Made by a program: the position numbers and the translations under genes
In this document: piece after piece, positions 11,991 through 23,591 of the stretch
How positions within the stretch are numbered: the first letter of the stretch is position 1
Layout: every line of letters starts with the position of its first letter
The notes under the pieces: model-generated
Told to the model about the DNA's origin: nothing
Databases searched by the model: none
Seen by the model: only the letters and a program-made list of their open reading frames with translations
NCBI RefSeq assembly: GCF_026210795.1
Contig: NC_089438.1
Span: 3,989,501 to 4,053,500, forward strand
Length of the DNA: 64,000 nt
Direction of reading: 5' to 3'
DNA from: Rhizophagus irregularis
Taxonomy: Eukaryota; Glomeromycota; Glomeromycetes; Glomerales; Glomeraceae

Positions 11991-12333
11991 TTATTTTTTA
12001 AAGGGAATACAATTCGAACATTCACAATTATAACCTCGGTACCAAGTTGCACCTGCAATAACTTGAGTTTCTCCGGGACTTTCACACGTATAACAGTATT
12101 TGAAGTTATTAAAACCATCGCAACCACAACCACCTAAATAATTTTAAAGAAATTAATAGTATTTTTAATTATTGTACTATAATAAAATACTTACTACAAA
12201 TAAATCCGCTAGTAACACAAGAACTTTTTGGTTTACACCACGAACATGTTGGGCATTTAACGGAAATTGATTTTGAAACAAAAAAAATAATAATAGAAAC
12301 TAATAAGATTATAATTTCTTTTTTTTTCATCAT
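11991..12333 (-). CDS. small secreted cysteine-rich protein (effector-like), 1 intron
   Basis: Spliced gene of two exons: 12333-12195 and 12133-11991, with an intron of 61 nt (GTAAGT...TTTAG, phase 1), giving 93 residues. The N-terminus has two Met, three Lys, then a strongly hydrophobic stretch (about residues 6-20): a classic signal peptide, cleavage probably near residue 23-25. The mature part of about 68 residues has 12 cysteines, grouped as CxxCxxC, CGC, CYTC and CECSNC, enough for six disulfides. The reading frame is maintained exactly across the intron and the stop directly follows FKK. It is not similar to any family I can name. Secreted Cys-rich proteins of this size are common fungal effector candidates; that role is inference. 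Its neighbours are unrelated. Confidence 0.72.
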
Positions 12334-13089
12334 TGTTAATAAGTGATTTGCTTTTTCTTATTTTTGCTCTTTGGTCATAAATTTCAAAATTTATTAAACA
12401 AGAATTTATTCGTGGATTTATTAAATACATAAATAGTTAATCTTTTGTTTATGATAATTTTATTTATTAAATATATAAATACACGTACAATTAGTCTTTT
12501 ATCTCATACGAAACAGAATTTTAATCACAAAATTTTGCTATGAGAGTAGATTTAATGAAAACATAAATAGATAATCTTTTGTTTATGGTGATTTTATTCT
12601 TTAAAATGAAAATACATATATAGTTAATCTTTCCTATACACAAAATTCAAAACAAATGGGATGATCCTCTGGTCCTAGATTATCAGGTTACGCAATGCAA
12701 ATGTTAATAATCGATTGTCATGTATTAAGATACCGATCAAGAATAAATTTTATGGTGTACTGTTGGGATCAAAAGTGACAATCGGAATTTTGAAATTTTG
12801 AAATTGTGAAAATCAAATTTTTCGAAATTTCCTTTTTAAAATTTCCTTTTATGGTAAAATTCCCTTTATAGTATAGATCGACATATACGTTTTTTTATCA
12901 AAAACAAATACCCAGTGAAATTCGATATAATGGAGCCATCCGTCCCATTAGTAAAGTTTGTAAATCCATTTATATCAAGAAATCCGTTTCATCAGGAGTA
13001 AATTAATTATAGATTATGATAATCCGTTCCTCCGATATATCAAGATTTTACTTATGTTCTGCTATATCGTTTACTTCTGACTATTAAAC
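12334..13089. other. gene-free stretch
   Basis: AT-rich sequence upstream of the small secreted gene. It may include strongly decayed kinase-pseudogene sequence at the right end. Nothing else is recognisable. Confidence 0.4.
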
Positions 13090-13868
13090 ATGGACTAATA
13101 TAGCAAATTGAGATGTGAAGTCATTATAAATATTTCGATTCTTATTATCGAATAAATCAAGATCATAATTACACTCAAAATCATAAAAGTATTTGAATTG
13201 TTGCTCTTTAGAATCCCATTCGGTATATTTTCCACCGTTCCAATTTGATGAATAAATTTCATATCATCATATATTTAATATTTTGCAAATCATTATATAT
13301 TATCCATTCAATTATTCGATCTAAATGAAACAACTCCATTTGACATTTTATTATTTCCCGACGTCCATTTTGAAAAATTCTTTTTTAAATAGGATCGAAT
13401 GCAATATTCATAATATGACGTACCAAGACACTCCAAAAAAAAAATTTTTGCAGTCTTTTTATTCCTTCGTTCAATAAAATTTTTTCGTGGTCATAATTTT
13501 TTGTTATCCTTTTTATCGCTTCTGTATTTTAAGGGGTTCATCATCAAGAATTGTTTGCTTTAGGAAATTCATGTTCCTTGGTTATGTCATAATGAACGTT
13601 ATAATCTAATAATGTATCAGCTCTTTCAATTGCGGTGATAATAAGTTCTTGTAATATTTAAGAATACATTATAAGTTTTATAATATTTTTGCAAAGTTTC
13701 TATACAAGAATGATCAAATGTTTCTTTATTGGACGATTTTGATAATAATTTGTGTATTTCAGAAAGTTGATTATTTTCTAAATAAGTCAACTTTCCTTTT
13801 AATTCATTTATAGTGACAGTATCATTACTTGAATTTAATAATTCAGAGGCTTTTTTGAAACTAGACAT
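13090..13868 (-). pseudogene. decayed Cys-rich protein kinase gene, N-terminal part
   Basis: Read on the minus strand. An 80-residue open frame starts at 13868. After a frameshift at about 13635, the sequence matches in pieces the N-terminal half of the intact kinase at 55231. The matching pieces are ELIITAIERADTLLDYN, KNYDHEKILLNEGIKRL, a piece ending YLKKNFSKWTSGNN, EWIIYNDLQNIKY, and NWNGGKYTEWDSKEQQ. At least four frameshifts or stops separate them. The catalytic part (HRD and DFG regions) was not found. The first 75 residues (MSSFKKASELL...) have no counterpart in the 55-kb gene, so the parent may have had a different N-terminus. Confidence 0.75.
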
Positions 13869-14062
13869 TTTTTTTGAAATTAAAAAAGAGAGAAAAATAA
13901 TGTAAAAAATGATTACAAATAGGGTATTTACATTTATTGATAAATTTCACAATAGACTAAAATAGTCTAAAATAGTTTAAAATAGTCTAAACTATATAAA
14001 TGACGGGATAAATCAATTATCTCCTGGCTAATTGGAATCATAGTAAATTTTACTCAATTTTT
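13869..14062. other. AT-rich spacer with short repeats
   Basis: Contains a threefold tandem AATAGTCTAA-like motif at about 13960-13996. No coding signal. Confidence 0.4.
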
Positions 14063-15505
14063 TTTTTTAATAGGAGGGAAGTTTTTTTTTTTTGATAGAA
14101 ATTCTTTTGAGAATTTTTTTAATAGAATATTTGAATTTTTTTTAATAGGGAAAATGTGTTTTTTTGATGGAAGATTTTCATTAGAAATTTTTCTTAATCA
14201 GGGATATTTTTTTTGATTGAGAATTTCATTAGAGAATTGTTGGTTGAAAAGTTTTTTTATTTTTTTGATGGAGAATTTTGTTAGAAGTCTCAATAGAAAA
14301 TTTTATTGAAAATAGTTTTTTTTAATAAGGGTATCAAGAATTTTGGCTTAAAATTTTTTTTTTTTTAATAAAGAATTTCATTAGAGATCTTAATTTTACA
14401 ATTTGAATAAAATTTTTTTTTTTTTTTTGTTTCATTTTAATAATTTCAGGTTTCTAGAATTTATTTTTATTTATTATCATACTTTTTAATTTCAATATTT
14501 TTTTATATAACCACATAATATTCATATATGACATAAATTAAAAAGTATTTAAAATAATGTTATCTTTAAAAAAAAAGTATATAGCAGAAATTTGTTTGAA
14601 GTGTTTTCTCTTTTTATCATTAATAATATTAAATAATTGCCATAAAAACATTTTTTGAAAATCTACTTTAATATATATAAATAAAAATTGGGGATTGCTA
14701 ATTGCTAAATATGTCATGATGTATCTAAGTTTTGATCGGTTATTCTTGCGAAAGATATTTTAAAAAAATTTTTTTTACGAACATATTTATTCAAAATAAT
14801 CTTATTTAATGAAATTTTATTTGCAAATATTAAAATTTAAGTCACGCATTTACGATTTTAAAGAAAAAAATCACCATATTTATTTTTATTGAAGTGTACA
14901 AATAAAAGAAACAATAACAATAAATAAAAAAGATAAGTAAATTACAATGATCAAGGAGAAAGATGCTAATAAAAAAATGAAATAACAATGGAGTAATGGA
15001 AAGTAATAGAAGATGAAAGGGAGTAAAAAATAGTGATAGGAAACAAAAAGGAGAAATAGGACATGATAAGAGATGAAAAGCAGTAATGGGAGATGAAAAG
15101 AAAGTGATGGAAGACGAAGAGGAGTGATAGGAGACGAAGAGGAGTAAAAATTTATTAAAATTGTAAAATTTAATCCAATAAATTTTCAATCAATTTTTTA
15201 TAAAAAAAAAAGATCAAAAAAATTTCAAGCCAAAATTCTAAACAAAATTCTCCATCAAAAAAATAAAAAAAAATTTCAACAAACAATTCTCTAATGAAAT
15301 TCTCAATCAAAAAAATATCCCCGATTAAAGAAAAATTTCTAACGAAAATCTTCCATCAAAAAACACATTTTCCCTATTAAAAAAAATTCTCAAAAGAATT
15401 TCTCTATTAAAAAAAATTCTTTAATAAAATTCTCCGTCAAAAAATACTTTCATCTATTAAAAAAATTCCCAAAAGAAATTTTTTATCAGGAAAACTCCCT
15501 CCTAT
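14063..15505. repeat. foldback repeat: two ~300-bp inverted arms
   Basis: The left arm (about 14063-14380) and right arm (about 15195-15505) are reverse complements with small gaps. Shared landmarks are the AATAGGGAAAATGTG, GATGGAAGATTTTC, GATTGAGAATTTCATTAGAG and AGAATTTTGGCTT segments, in mirrored order. The spacer of about 800 bp (14381-15194) is non-coding and includes a purine-rich degenerate ~20-bp repeat at 14990-15150 (GAGATGAAAAGGAGTAATGG type). It may be a foldback transposon or a local inverted duplication. No target duplication was identified. Confidence 0.6.
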
Positions 15506-15830
15506 TAAAAAAAAATTCTTAACGAAATTCTCTATCAAAAAAAAATCTCCCTATTAAAAATAATTTTCTACAAAAAAAAAAATTTTTCAATGAATTCTCT
15601 ATCAAAAAAAAAATTCTCCTATTAAAAAAAATTGTTCCAACAAATTAAGTATATGTCAAAAAAAAAATCTTACTAAAAAAAATTCTCCAATGAAATTTCT
15701 ATCAAATAAAAAGTTTTTAAATTATCCATCAAAAAAAAAACTTAGAAATGTCCCTATCAATGAAAAAAAAATCTTTCTATTAAAAAATTCCCAAAGAAAT
15801 TCTATCAAATAAAGCCTTTGCCTATATTAA
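15506..15830. repeat. degenerate A/T minisatellite
   Basis: Irregular repeats of a unit like TCTATCAAAAAAAATTCTCCTATTAAAAA, continuing the composition of the foldback right arm. Low complexity; period about 30-45 bp and not constant. Confidence 0.5.
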
Positions 15831-16025
15831 AAATAAAAATTCTCTACAAATTTGTTTATAAAATAAAAGCCAATAAAAAGAAAAATTATTCGTGTAAAAT
15901 CTAAAAAAAAAAATTTTTTAAAACCGCTAAACTTAAAAACATGTGATCGACAAAATATCGACCCTGTGCTGACAAAGAAACTAATTTTTGACAAAGATAA
16001 AATTATCGAGTATAGTTGGATTAAA

Positions 16026-16345
16026 TCAAACACAGTTGGACAAAACCATCAAGCACAGACGGACAAAAATATCAAGCACAGATGGATAAAAACATAAAGC
16101 ACGGACGGAAAAAAATGTCAAGCATGGTCGGATAAATCCATCAAGCACGTACAGATAAAAACATCAAGCACATACTGACATACAGATAAAACATCAAGCT
16201 CATACAGATAAAACATTCAAGCACGTGATAGATAAACATCAAGCATGAATAGATAAAAATATCAAGCACGTACAGATAAATATCAAGCACGGACAGATGA
16301 ATATCAAGCATGAACAGGTAAAATGTCAGGTACGGTGTAACATTT
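16026..16345. repeat. minisatellite, ATCAAGCACGTACAGATAAA-type
   Basis: About a dozen imperfect copies of a 20-30-bp unit of the form ATCAAGCACgTACAGATAAAA, with variants GGACGGA, CATACTGA and TGAATAGA. It has no spacers of equal length and no flanking cas-like genes, so it is not CRISPR. The lengths are not multiples of three, so it is not coding. Confidence 0.7.
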
Positions 16346-17739
16346 TGTCAATCCATGCTTGAACTTTATGCCTGGTAGTTTAGTCCAACTCGGCTTGCCA
16401 TATAAATACCAATCAAATTCTAGAATCTAAATGATTTTCTTGATTTTGTTTAATCGAAAATTCATAACATAGCTAGAGATGGAAGTTAATTAACGGTTAA
16501 TTTGGTTAATTATATTTAACTAAAATTGGTCAATTAACTGTTATTATAAATTAACCAATCAAAAAAGAGATTTAAATCATGTGATTATAGTTAATTTAGC
16601 TTAAACTAACAAAATTAATATATTTGACCAATTCGATGAACTCTGTACCATGTTGTATTAATAACTATAATAAGTTAAAATATAAATTCTGTTTAAAATG
16701 ATCAATGAAACAGTCCTCTCATACTTTGAGCTTATACAGTGTTTTGCGTGCTTTTTCAATTAATGAGCATACTTCCTAGCAAGTTTAATTCATTTCGTTT
16801 TAATTTTTTCAGTGAAAATCATCTTCCAGTATCATTGTCACGATCATAGTAAATATTGGTCACACTGTGACACACTTTCGCATTTCCCCATCTTTTTTTT
16901 ATGGTGGATGAAATCATATTTGTCACGCAATTACAGTATTTGTCACATAGCTAGTTTCTATGCCGGCAAAGTCACGTGGAGCGGTAAATGATGAAAATAA
17001 CCTGCCAGATGCTTACCCTGGACCGATCAAATTTGTATAGTGGATTATTGCCGCATGTATTTTTCTTTCTCTCTCTTTCGTGATACTCATGTTTTATATT
17101 TCATTTTCTATTTTTATTAAAAAATAATATTTTTAGTTATATTATAGTTGAATAATAATATTGTTAATATTGCTATTTTTTATCAACTCTGTTGACAATT
17201 TTTACATTGGAACACTCTTCCGAAAGATAGAAATATTTTAATAATTATTTAATTATATTTATTTATGAAATTATGAGTGTATTTTGTAACAAAAAAATGT
17301 AAACTTTTTTTAAAATATAAATAAAGTTATAGTATATATTGCTATTTGTGTATAAATACAAATATTCAAACATAAAGTTTGCTGGCCACTAATAGATTAC
17401 AAATTGTTAGTTGTTTCGCTCAAAAAATTACTTTGAGGAGTTGAATTTTGTTTTCTTCACTCCCTTTTTTAAAAATAACACCACGAAATTTTTCCAAGAT
17501 AAATGATACACAAAAAATCTTCATCCAATCAATTTGAGCATCCAGACCATGGTCCAGGCTCGTGAAAATCCTATTATTTGTCACATGATTAACTTCGATA
17601 TGGAATGATCACCACGGAACTTGATGGAAAGGTCATTCTCAATGAGTCAATGAGTTTTTTAAATGGCAAGATTATTCTCATATAAATAGAAACATTATTT
17701 GTACTGAAACTTTCACATTAGAATTTTACTATTTTGAAA
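16346..17739. other. gene-free stretch and H1 upstream region
   Basis: AT-rich intergenic DNA with a run of TTAAT/TTAAC-like short repeats at about 16485-16630. No ORF. The last 60 bp hold the TATA box of the hydrolase gene. Confidence 0.45.
17681..17688 (+). promoter_or_regulatory. TATA box of H1
   Basis: TATAAATA 52 bp before the start codon. The surrounding TATAAATAGAAACATTATTT is conserved upstream of the other hydrolase copies at 38447 and 48767, which argues for function. Confidence 0.6.
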
Positions 17740-19625
17740 ATGTTCGAATTTGTAAATAATTCTCTATTGTTTAACATTTCTTTAATAATAAAACATTATC
17801 TTATCGGACCACCTAAACCTTCATGGGATTTAAAATTTCATCAAACTTGGGCAATGATAAAATCATTGTCCGAAAATACAAGTAATATGACAATTGAGCA
17901 AATACAAAGTGCTAGTTTTCGACCCTATCCTACACCAGCTGGTGTGATGATAAATGAATTCAAAATAAACAATAAATATAGACATGAAGCTCAAGTTCAT
18001 CTTAATAAAATTTTGAAACCTTACGAACATGTCTTAGATCCTGAATGGAAAAATTTGAAAGATGATGGAATTAACGCCGAATGGGTTCACGTTCCTAATG
18101 ATGGATGGGAAAAAAGAGAAATTAGGAAAACTATTTTGTACTTACACGGTGGAGGTTATTATTTGTGTAATAAAGATTCTAGTCGTAATGTTACAGGTTC
18201 TTTAGCGAAATGGACAAATACAAGAGTTTTAGGTAAGTCAAACCCTGAAATGTTTAATAAATTTTTATTTTATTTATACCTAACTAAAATTTTATTTTAT
18301 AGCAATCGATTATCGGCTTGCACCTCAAAATCCATTCCCTGCCGCATTACAAGATGCATTGGCCGCTTATTTGTACCTCTTAAATCCTCCAAAAGATACG
18401 GGATTCGAACCTTTAAATCCAAAAAATATTGTAATTGCTGGTGATAGTGCTGGAGGCGGTTTAAGTTTGGCTCTTGGTCTTGCTATACGTGATGCTGGTT
18501 TGCCATCATGCGCTGGTATCAGCTGTTGGGTAAATAAAGGATTAATTTTTTTATTGTGTTGAATTACTAATCAATTCACATGATTATATTGTATCACGTT
18601 ACAGAGCCCGTGGGTTGACCTTACACATGGTACTCCTTCAATTCTAGATGACGAATGTGTTGATTTTATTCCAAAATTCAAAGGAAGTAATGTTACTCAT
18701 GCAGAATCTCAAGTTCTTAATGAATATAAAGAAAAAACTGCTGCCCTCACAGAAAAGATTAAGAAACAAAATCTTGGTCCCAAAATTTGGCATGATTCTT
18801 TTGATAGACCTGATGGAGTATTACAATTATATGCACCTAATGAATGCCTAGCAATTCCATATGTTAGCCCAATGTTAACTGAAAGCTTAGGCAATTTGCC
18901 TCCTTTATTATTGGTAAGAAAAGGTATCTCTTACTATTGATCCTCTCTTAGATAACTTTGCACTAAAAAAAGAATATATTTGAATAATACAGGTTGCTGG
19001 AGATGAAGAAAGAATCCGAGATGAAATAATTTATCTCGCCCATAGATCTGCTGAACCAACTAAGTATAAGGGACCATCCTATAATGCTGGTAAATTTGAA
19101 AAATCTCCATTCCAAACTCCGACAAATACTACACTCGAAATATATGAAGAAATGACTCACGTGTTCCAAGTAAAAAGCATTTGTTTTAAAATAGAAAAAT
19201 GTACGTTTTGTGCAATTATTTTTTAATACAATTAATTCTTTTATTAATATATCCTAGACGTTAGAACATCCTAGCACTACTAAGTCGTATGAACGTACAT
19301 CTGAATTCATAAATAGAGTGATAAATTCTCCCAACGAGCCACTTCCTCCTTCCTCTTATAATTGTATAAATGTTAAGGGAGAATTTAATAATTTAAAAGA
19401 ACATCATAAAAAGGTTCTTAATTGGGAAGAAATTGGTATTGTACCAAGTATCACACGAAACGAATTCAATTCTACCTCACATAGATTGTAAGTAAATAAT
19501 TAGTTAAATTTAAATTTAAAATATAATAAAAATATGTTAATTTACTTGAAAATTTCTCTTTTAGGACACCAAAACTTCTCATATCCATCGGTATTGTCAG
19601 TGTTCTCGCTTATGTTCTTTATTGA
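17740..19625 (+). CDS. H1: alpha/beta hydrolase (HSL/lipase-like) with C-terminal membrane anchor
   Basis: Six exons: 17740-18232, 18303-18529, 18605-18913, 18993-19169, 19258-19487 and 19565-19625, giving 498 residues. All introns are GT-AG with phases that match. Oxyanion-hole motif HGGG is at 136-139, nucleophile in GDSAGGG with Ser213, probable acid in GDEERIRDE (Asp347), and His399 in THVFQ: a hormone-sensitive-lipase/esterase-type alpha/beta-hydrolase fold (family 3). It probably hydrolyses acyl esters. The last exon adds a hydrophobic tail (about 483-498, [16 protein letters not shown]) right before the stop, a probable tail anchor. The start at 17740 is the first ATG and matches H2. 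It is the best-preserved of four hydrolase loci here. An alternative last exon near 19755-19870 also encodes a hydrophobic segment. Confidence 0.83.
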
Positions 19626-20130
19626 TTTTATTTGTTTGTATTTTTTTATTTGTTTATATTTTTTTTATTTGTTCATATTTTTTTATTTGTTTATTTATTT
19701 TATTTTATTATTTATTTTATTTGTCTATTTGTTTATTTTTTTTTATTAAATGGCAGATCTTAGATCATCAAAATTTTCTTTCAAATATATTATCAGTTAT
19801 GGGAATTCTCTACGTAAAATATCTTAATGACCAAATCTACTATGATCAGCAAATTAAATTAAAACAATAAAAAGATATTATTGGGCGTTTTTTATAAAAC
19901 TAGTAACGATTTTGTTGATCATTTGTTGATCATTTATTTTTAAATTTATTATAAATTTTGTCACGAGATTTTCTATGGAAATCATTTCTCAATTTGTTAT
20001 TAAAACACCTGCTGAATTGCCTTGAAATTGAAAATCATTTCCCTTTTTATAAAAAAATTTCCTTTTTGGTAAAAAACTCTCAGATTAATCTTATATAACT
20101 TTATGTCAATGTCAATGACAATGAAAAAAA
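19626..20130. other. H1 3' region and retrotransposon flank
   Basis: Begins with a T-rich low-complexity run (19620-19745, TTTATTTG repeats). A polyadenylation-like AATAAA occurs at 19867. It ends in a TGTCAATGTCAATGACAATG hexamer microsatellite (20104-20123) that abuts the retrotransposon. Confidence 0.55.
20104..20123. repeat. TGTCAA/TGACAA microsatellite (5' flank of LINE)
   Basis: The same hexamer repeat and following GAAAAAAA occur directly after the LINE poly-A tail at 30949-31030. It is therefore read as the target-site duplication, expanded on the 3' side. Confidence 0.6.
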
Positions 20131-20230
20131 ACTCTCTCCCGTTCCTTCATTTCGTTTTTTTACAAAGAAAAACTTAGAAAAATTCTTTTCGATATTCTCA
20201 TAATTATTTTATTTCGTTAAATATAACGGT

Positions 20231-21031
20231 ATGTCCACCTCAGCTAGGACTACTCGTAGTGCGGCCCAGAAGGGTATAGACAACCAGGAGCAGGGAGAAA
20301 CTATGGAAGGAGTTGTTGGTACAACTTCTACTGCGCAAGATACTTCGAATAATTTTACTTTCACTCCTAATGACGAGGAGTTTACTACAGTTAAGTCTAA
20401 AGCTACCTTACGTCAAGAAAACAAGAAGAAGAAAAAACAACAACACCAAGCAGCGGCTTCTGCAAGGTTACCATATAATAGAAAACAACAAGCGACTTTC
20501 AAACGACAAGAACTTGACCCTTTCGTTGCTTATAATCCACAAAATACGCAGCAAAAAAAGAAAACCAAACCTGCCGAGACCCCGAAAAATGTTGATCCTA
20601 TTGTGACACAATCAACCTCTGCAACACCAACTGCGAACAAAGGAAAAGCTAATGAAGATCATTCAGATGTACTACGAAAGATCAACACACAAGATCAAGA
20701 TGATCAGTCGATGCAGGATGACTCACATTTTGTTGATCCATCTGCCGATAATCAATTGCCTGAAAAAGAAATGGCTGACGCCGAATTTTCACCAATCGTC
20801 TTATCTAAACATAACACATGGAAAGCAACTTGTACGATTCCGGAGGCGCCCAAAAGTACACAATTTTGTCATTATATTGTTAAAATTATCAAATCAAAAA
20901 TTGACGTCGTTACCACTTTTGAAGAAAAGAAACCAATTAAAATGACTGATGATACCAGTCAAGAACAAAAATACTGTCACGTGATTAGTATTAAAGTCAA
21001 CACTGAAGTCGATTTAAATAGCTTATGTAAT
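20231..21031 (+). pseudogene. LINE ORF1, 5' part (267 codons)
   Basis: Starts at ATG 20231. It is rich in Gln, Lys, Thr and acidic residues over the first 190 residues (low complexity, probably disordered), then an ordered segment begins (about residues 190-267). The LINE frame stops at the TA duplicated by the transposon (21031-21032). Translation runs on 23 codons into the transposon and ends at a TAA at 21101-21103. The frame is continuous with 23620 when the insertion is ignored. Confidence 0.82.
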
Positions 21032-21032
21032 A

Positions 21033-21059
21033 TGGTGCGTCTCACCTATAAACCACAAA
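21033..21059. repeat. transposon left terminal inverted repeat
   Basis: 27 bp, identical to the reverse complement of 23592-23618; preceded by TA. Confidence 0.92.
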
Positions 21060-21398
21060 AATATCATGTGACTTTAAATTTTTATAAGTCAGGTATTAAG
21101 TAATAAAATACAAATTGAAACCGATAAAATAATATAATAGCATAAGCTAAACATTTCTAACGGTTTACTTTTTAAGATTTATTAGAAAAATTTAATTTTA
21201 TTAAGTTCGAAAGTTCAAGAATAATTTATATGATCTATATGAAAAAAGGAAAATTTCGGACTGAGATCGGGGATATATCATCATGTGAATTTCATAGATC
21301 GGAATATATCGTTACAAGATCAGGATATATCCAACCTAATGTTACGCGAATTTCATATGAAAATTACCGATTTCAATTAATTTCTCACACATTAATCA

Positions 21399-23486
21399 AT
21401 GACTCGTCCATCAAAGCGAAAATCCAAGGCTAAAGAGCAAGAAAGAAACAACTATGGAACGTTTACAAAAAAATCAAGGATATCTGATGAATTGGATGAA
21501 TGGGGAGACGAAAATGATAGTGGGTGGGATGATGATGAAGTTAGTTTATTAAACGAAAAAAAAGCTCTTGAGTTGACTTGGTCAGATAACACACACTTGG
21601 AACAAAAAAAACGTGGACCATATCTTACCGGAAAAATAAAAAAATCAACATATTTTGACAAGTATGGACCAAGTGGTTCCTTTACAAAAGCTGCAAAAAG
21701 AACCATGAAAATTTCAACTTTCATGAATAGAAATCAGACAATTCCGGATGATTTTGTAGAAGTTTTGGATGATTTGGATGAAGAGGAACAGAATCAACTC
21801 AATATAGATGAAAGAATCAAAAATCTAAAGACTGAACTTGGAGAACAGCAAAAGATTTTAACAGTAACTGAATATAATAAAAAACGCGCAATATATGAGT
21901 ATTTAAAGAGATTAGATGAAAATGGAAAGGGGAAGATGAAAGCTAGCAAAGAAGCTGCGCAGTTGATTTTTATAGATTGTGCACCAAACAGAGCAAGATC
22001 AATTCAATATTGGGCGAATTTTTGGCTTCAGAATAATCACCTTCCAATGAGTCGTCAAGGGAAACATCAAAAAACAATACGATTAATAGATGATGAGGAT
22101 ATAGCAGTGAAATGTCACACATGGATTCGATCTCAAGGCGGAACAACCACCCCATTGAAGTTTAAGGAATTTGTTGAGCAAAAATTGCTCATTAATTCTG
22201 GAATAACGAAAAAGAAAACTATCGCCAAAGCAACTGCAACTCGATGGTTAAATGTACTTGGCTATAGCTTTCAATCACAAAAACAAGGTAAGAATTCGTT
22301 AATACAGTATTATACAAAAAAAACAATCACACATTATTTATATTAAGGTACATACTATGATGGTCATGAACGTCCTGATGTTGTTGAATATCGAAAGTTA
22401 TTTCTGGATAAAATTTATAGTTATGAAAGGTACATGGCGAAGTATGAAGGTGAAACTATGGAACGAATACCACCAATGTTAGAATCTAATAATAAAGAGA
22501 TAATCCTTGTAACACATGATGAGTGTATATTTTACTCTAATGATGGGAAACGAGGTGTATGGACAAAAACAGGAGAATTGCCATTGCGTAAAAAGGGAAA
22601 TGGACGTTCGATAATGGTTAGCGAATTTTTGTCAGAAGAATGTGGCCGTCTTAAATTAAATGCACAACAGCATCAAGAAAACTCTTCCATACCTCAAGAA
22701 GCGCGCACTTATCTTCAGCCAGGCAAAGATCGAGAAGGATATTGGACAAGTGAACACCTAATCGATCAAGTAAAGACAAAAGCAATCCCTATTTTCGAAA
22801 CTCTTTTTCCTAATTGTATTGGATTGTTTGCATTTGATAATAGTTCGAACCACGCAGCATTTAGGCATGATGCTCTTGTAGCCAGTAAAATGAACTTAAA
22901 ACCGGGCGGAAAACAGCCAAAAATGAGGAACACGGTTTTTGGATTAAACAATCAGTACCAATCAATGGTAAACGAAAATGGGGAACCCAAAGGGATGAAA
23001 CAAGTTTTAATTGAACGTGGCTTATGGAAAAATGGCCTTAATGCCGACTGTCAGTTGTGTAAAGATAAGGTGGATGATATAACACGGATTGATTGTTGTG
23101 CACGCCGGATTATTTCATTGCAACCTGATTTTTTGGCACAAAAAAGTGCGTTAGAGGAAGCAATACTAGAAGCTGGGCACTTGTGTATTTTCTACCCAAA
23201 GTTCCATTGTGAACTTAACTTTATTGAAAGATATTGGGGGGCAGCGAAAAGATATGCTCGCGAAAACTGTGACTATTCGTGGTCAAGCTTGCAACGTGTT
23301 GTTCCTGTAGCTTTAGAGTCTGTCGATACGATTATGATAAGAAAATTTGCAAGGAAGGCGTGGCGTTATATGGATTTATATAGAAATGGAATAACAGGTA
23401 AATTGGCTGAATATGCAGCCAAAAAGTATAAATCCCACCGTTGTATTCCAGATTATGTTTTAGTTAAGTTAAATAAAGTTGAATAA
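21399..23486 (+). CDS. transposase, DDE type (IS630/Tc1/mariner-like, fungal)
   Basis: Two exons, 21399-22287 and 22348-23486, with a 60-nt intron (GTAAGA...TTAAG, phase 1), giving 675 residues. The N-terminal half is acidic/basic (WGDENDSGWDDDE), then a KRGPYLTGK segment and a helix-turn-helix-like region (about 160-295). The DDE domain in exon 2 has THDE, AFDNSSNH and NFIERYWG, giving the three expected acidic residues. Other landmarks are KGNGRSIMVS, PGGKQPKM, a CQLCK...CC Cys pair set and FYPKFHCELN. These match a transposase family common in fungi. Without splicing the first frame ends at 22346. Both exons are open, so the gene looks functional. Confidence 0.88.
22288..22347 (+). other. 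spliceosomal intron in transposase
   Basis: GTAAGA donor and TTAAG acceptor, 60 nt. Removing it joins GlnLysGln-Gly to ThrTyrTyrAspGlyHis and connects two open frames of the same family. It contains the in-frame stop TAA. Confidence 0.8.
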
Positions 23487-23591
23487 ACTGCGCGATTGCA
23501 ATTTGTTTTGAAACTCGATTCGTAATCATATGACGAAGTCACATGATATCACGCTAAGTCACGTGAAATCTACGTTTTTGAAATTTCGGAC

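Noticed and set aside
11948-12133. 61-codon minus-strand frame beginning MVVVAMVL
   Set aside because: A wrong-frame reading of exon 2 of the secreted Cys-rich gene; the spliced frame explains the region better.
14842-15189. 115-codon minus-strand frame rich in Ser, Phe and Pro
   Set aside because: It is the antisense of a purine-rich degenerate repeat inside the foldback spacer; low complexity only.
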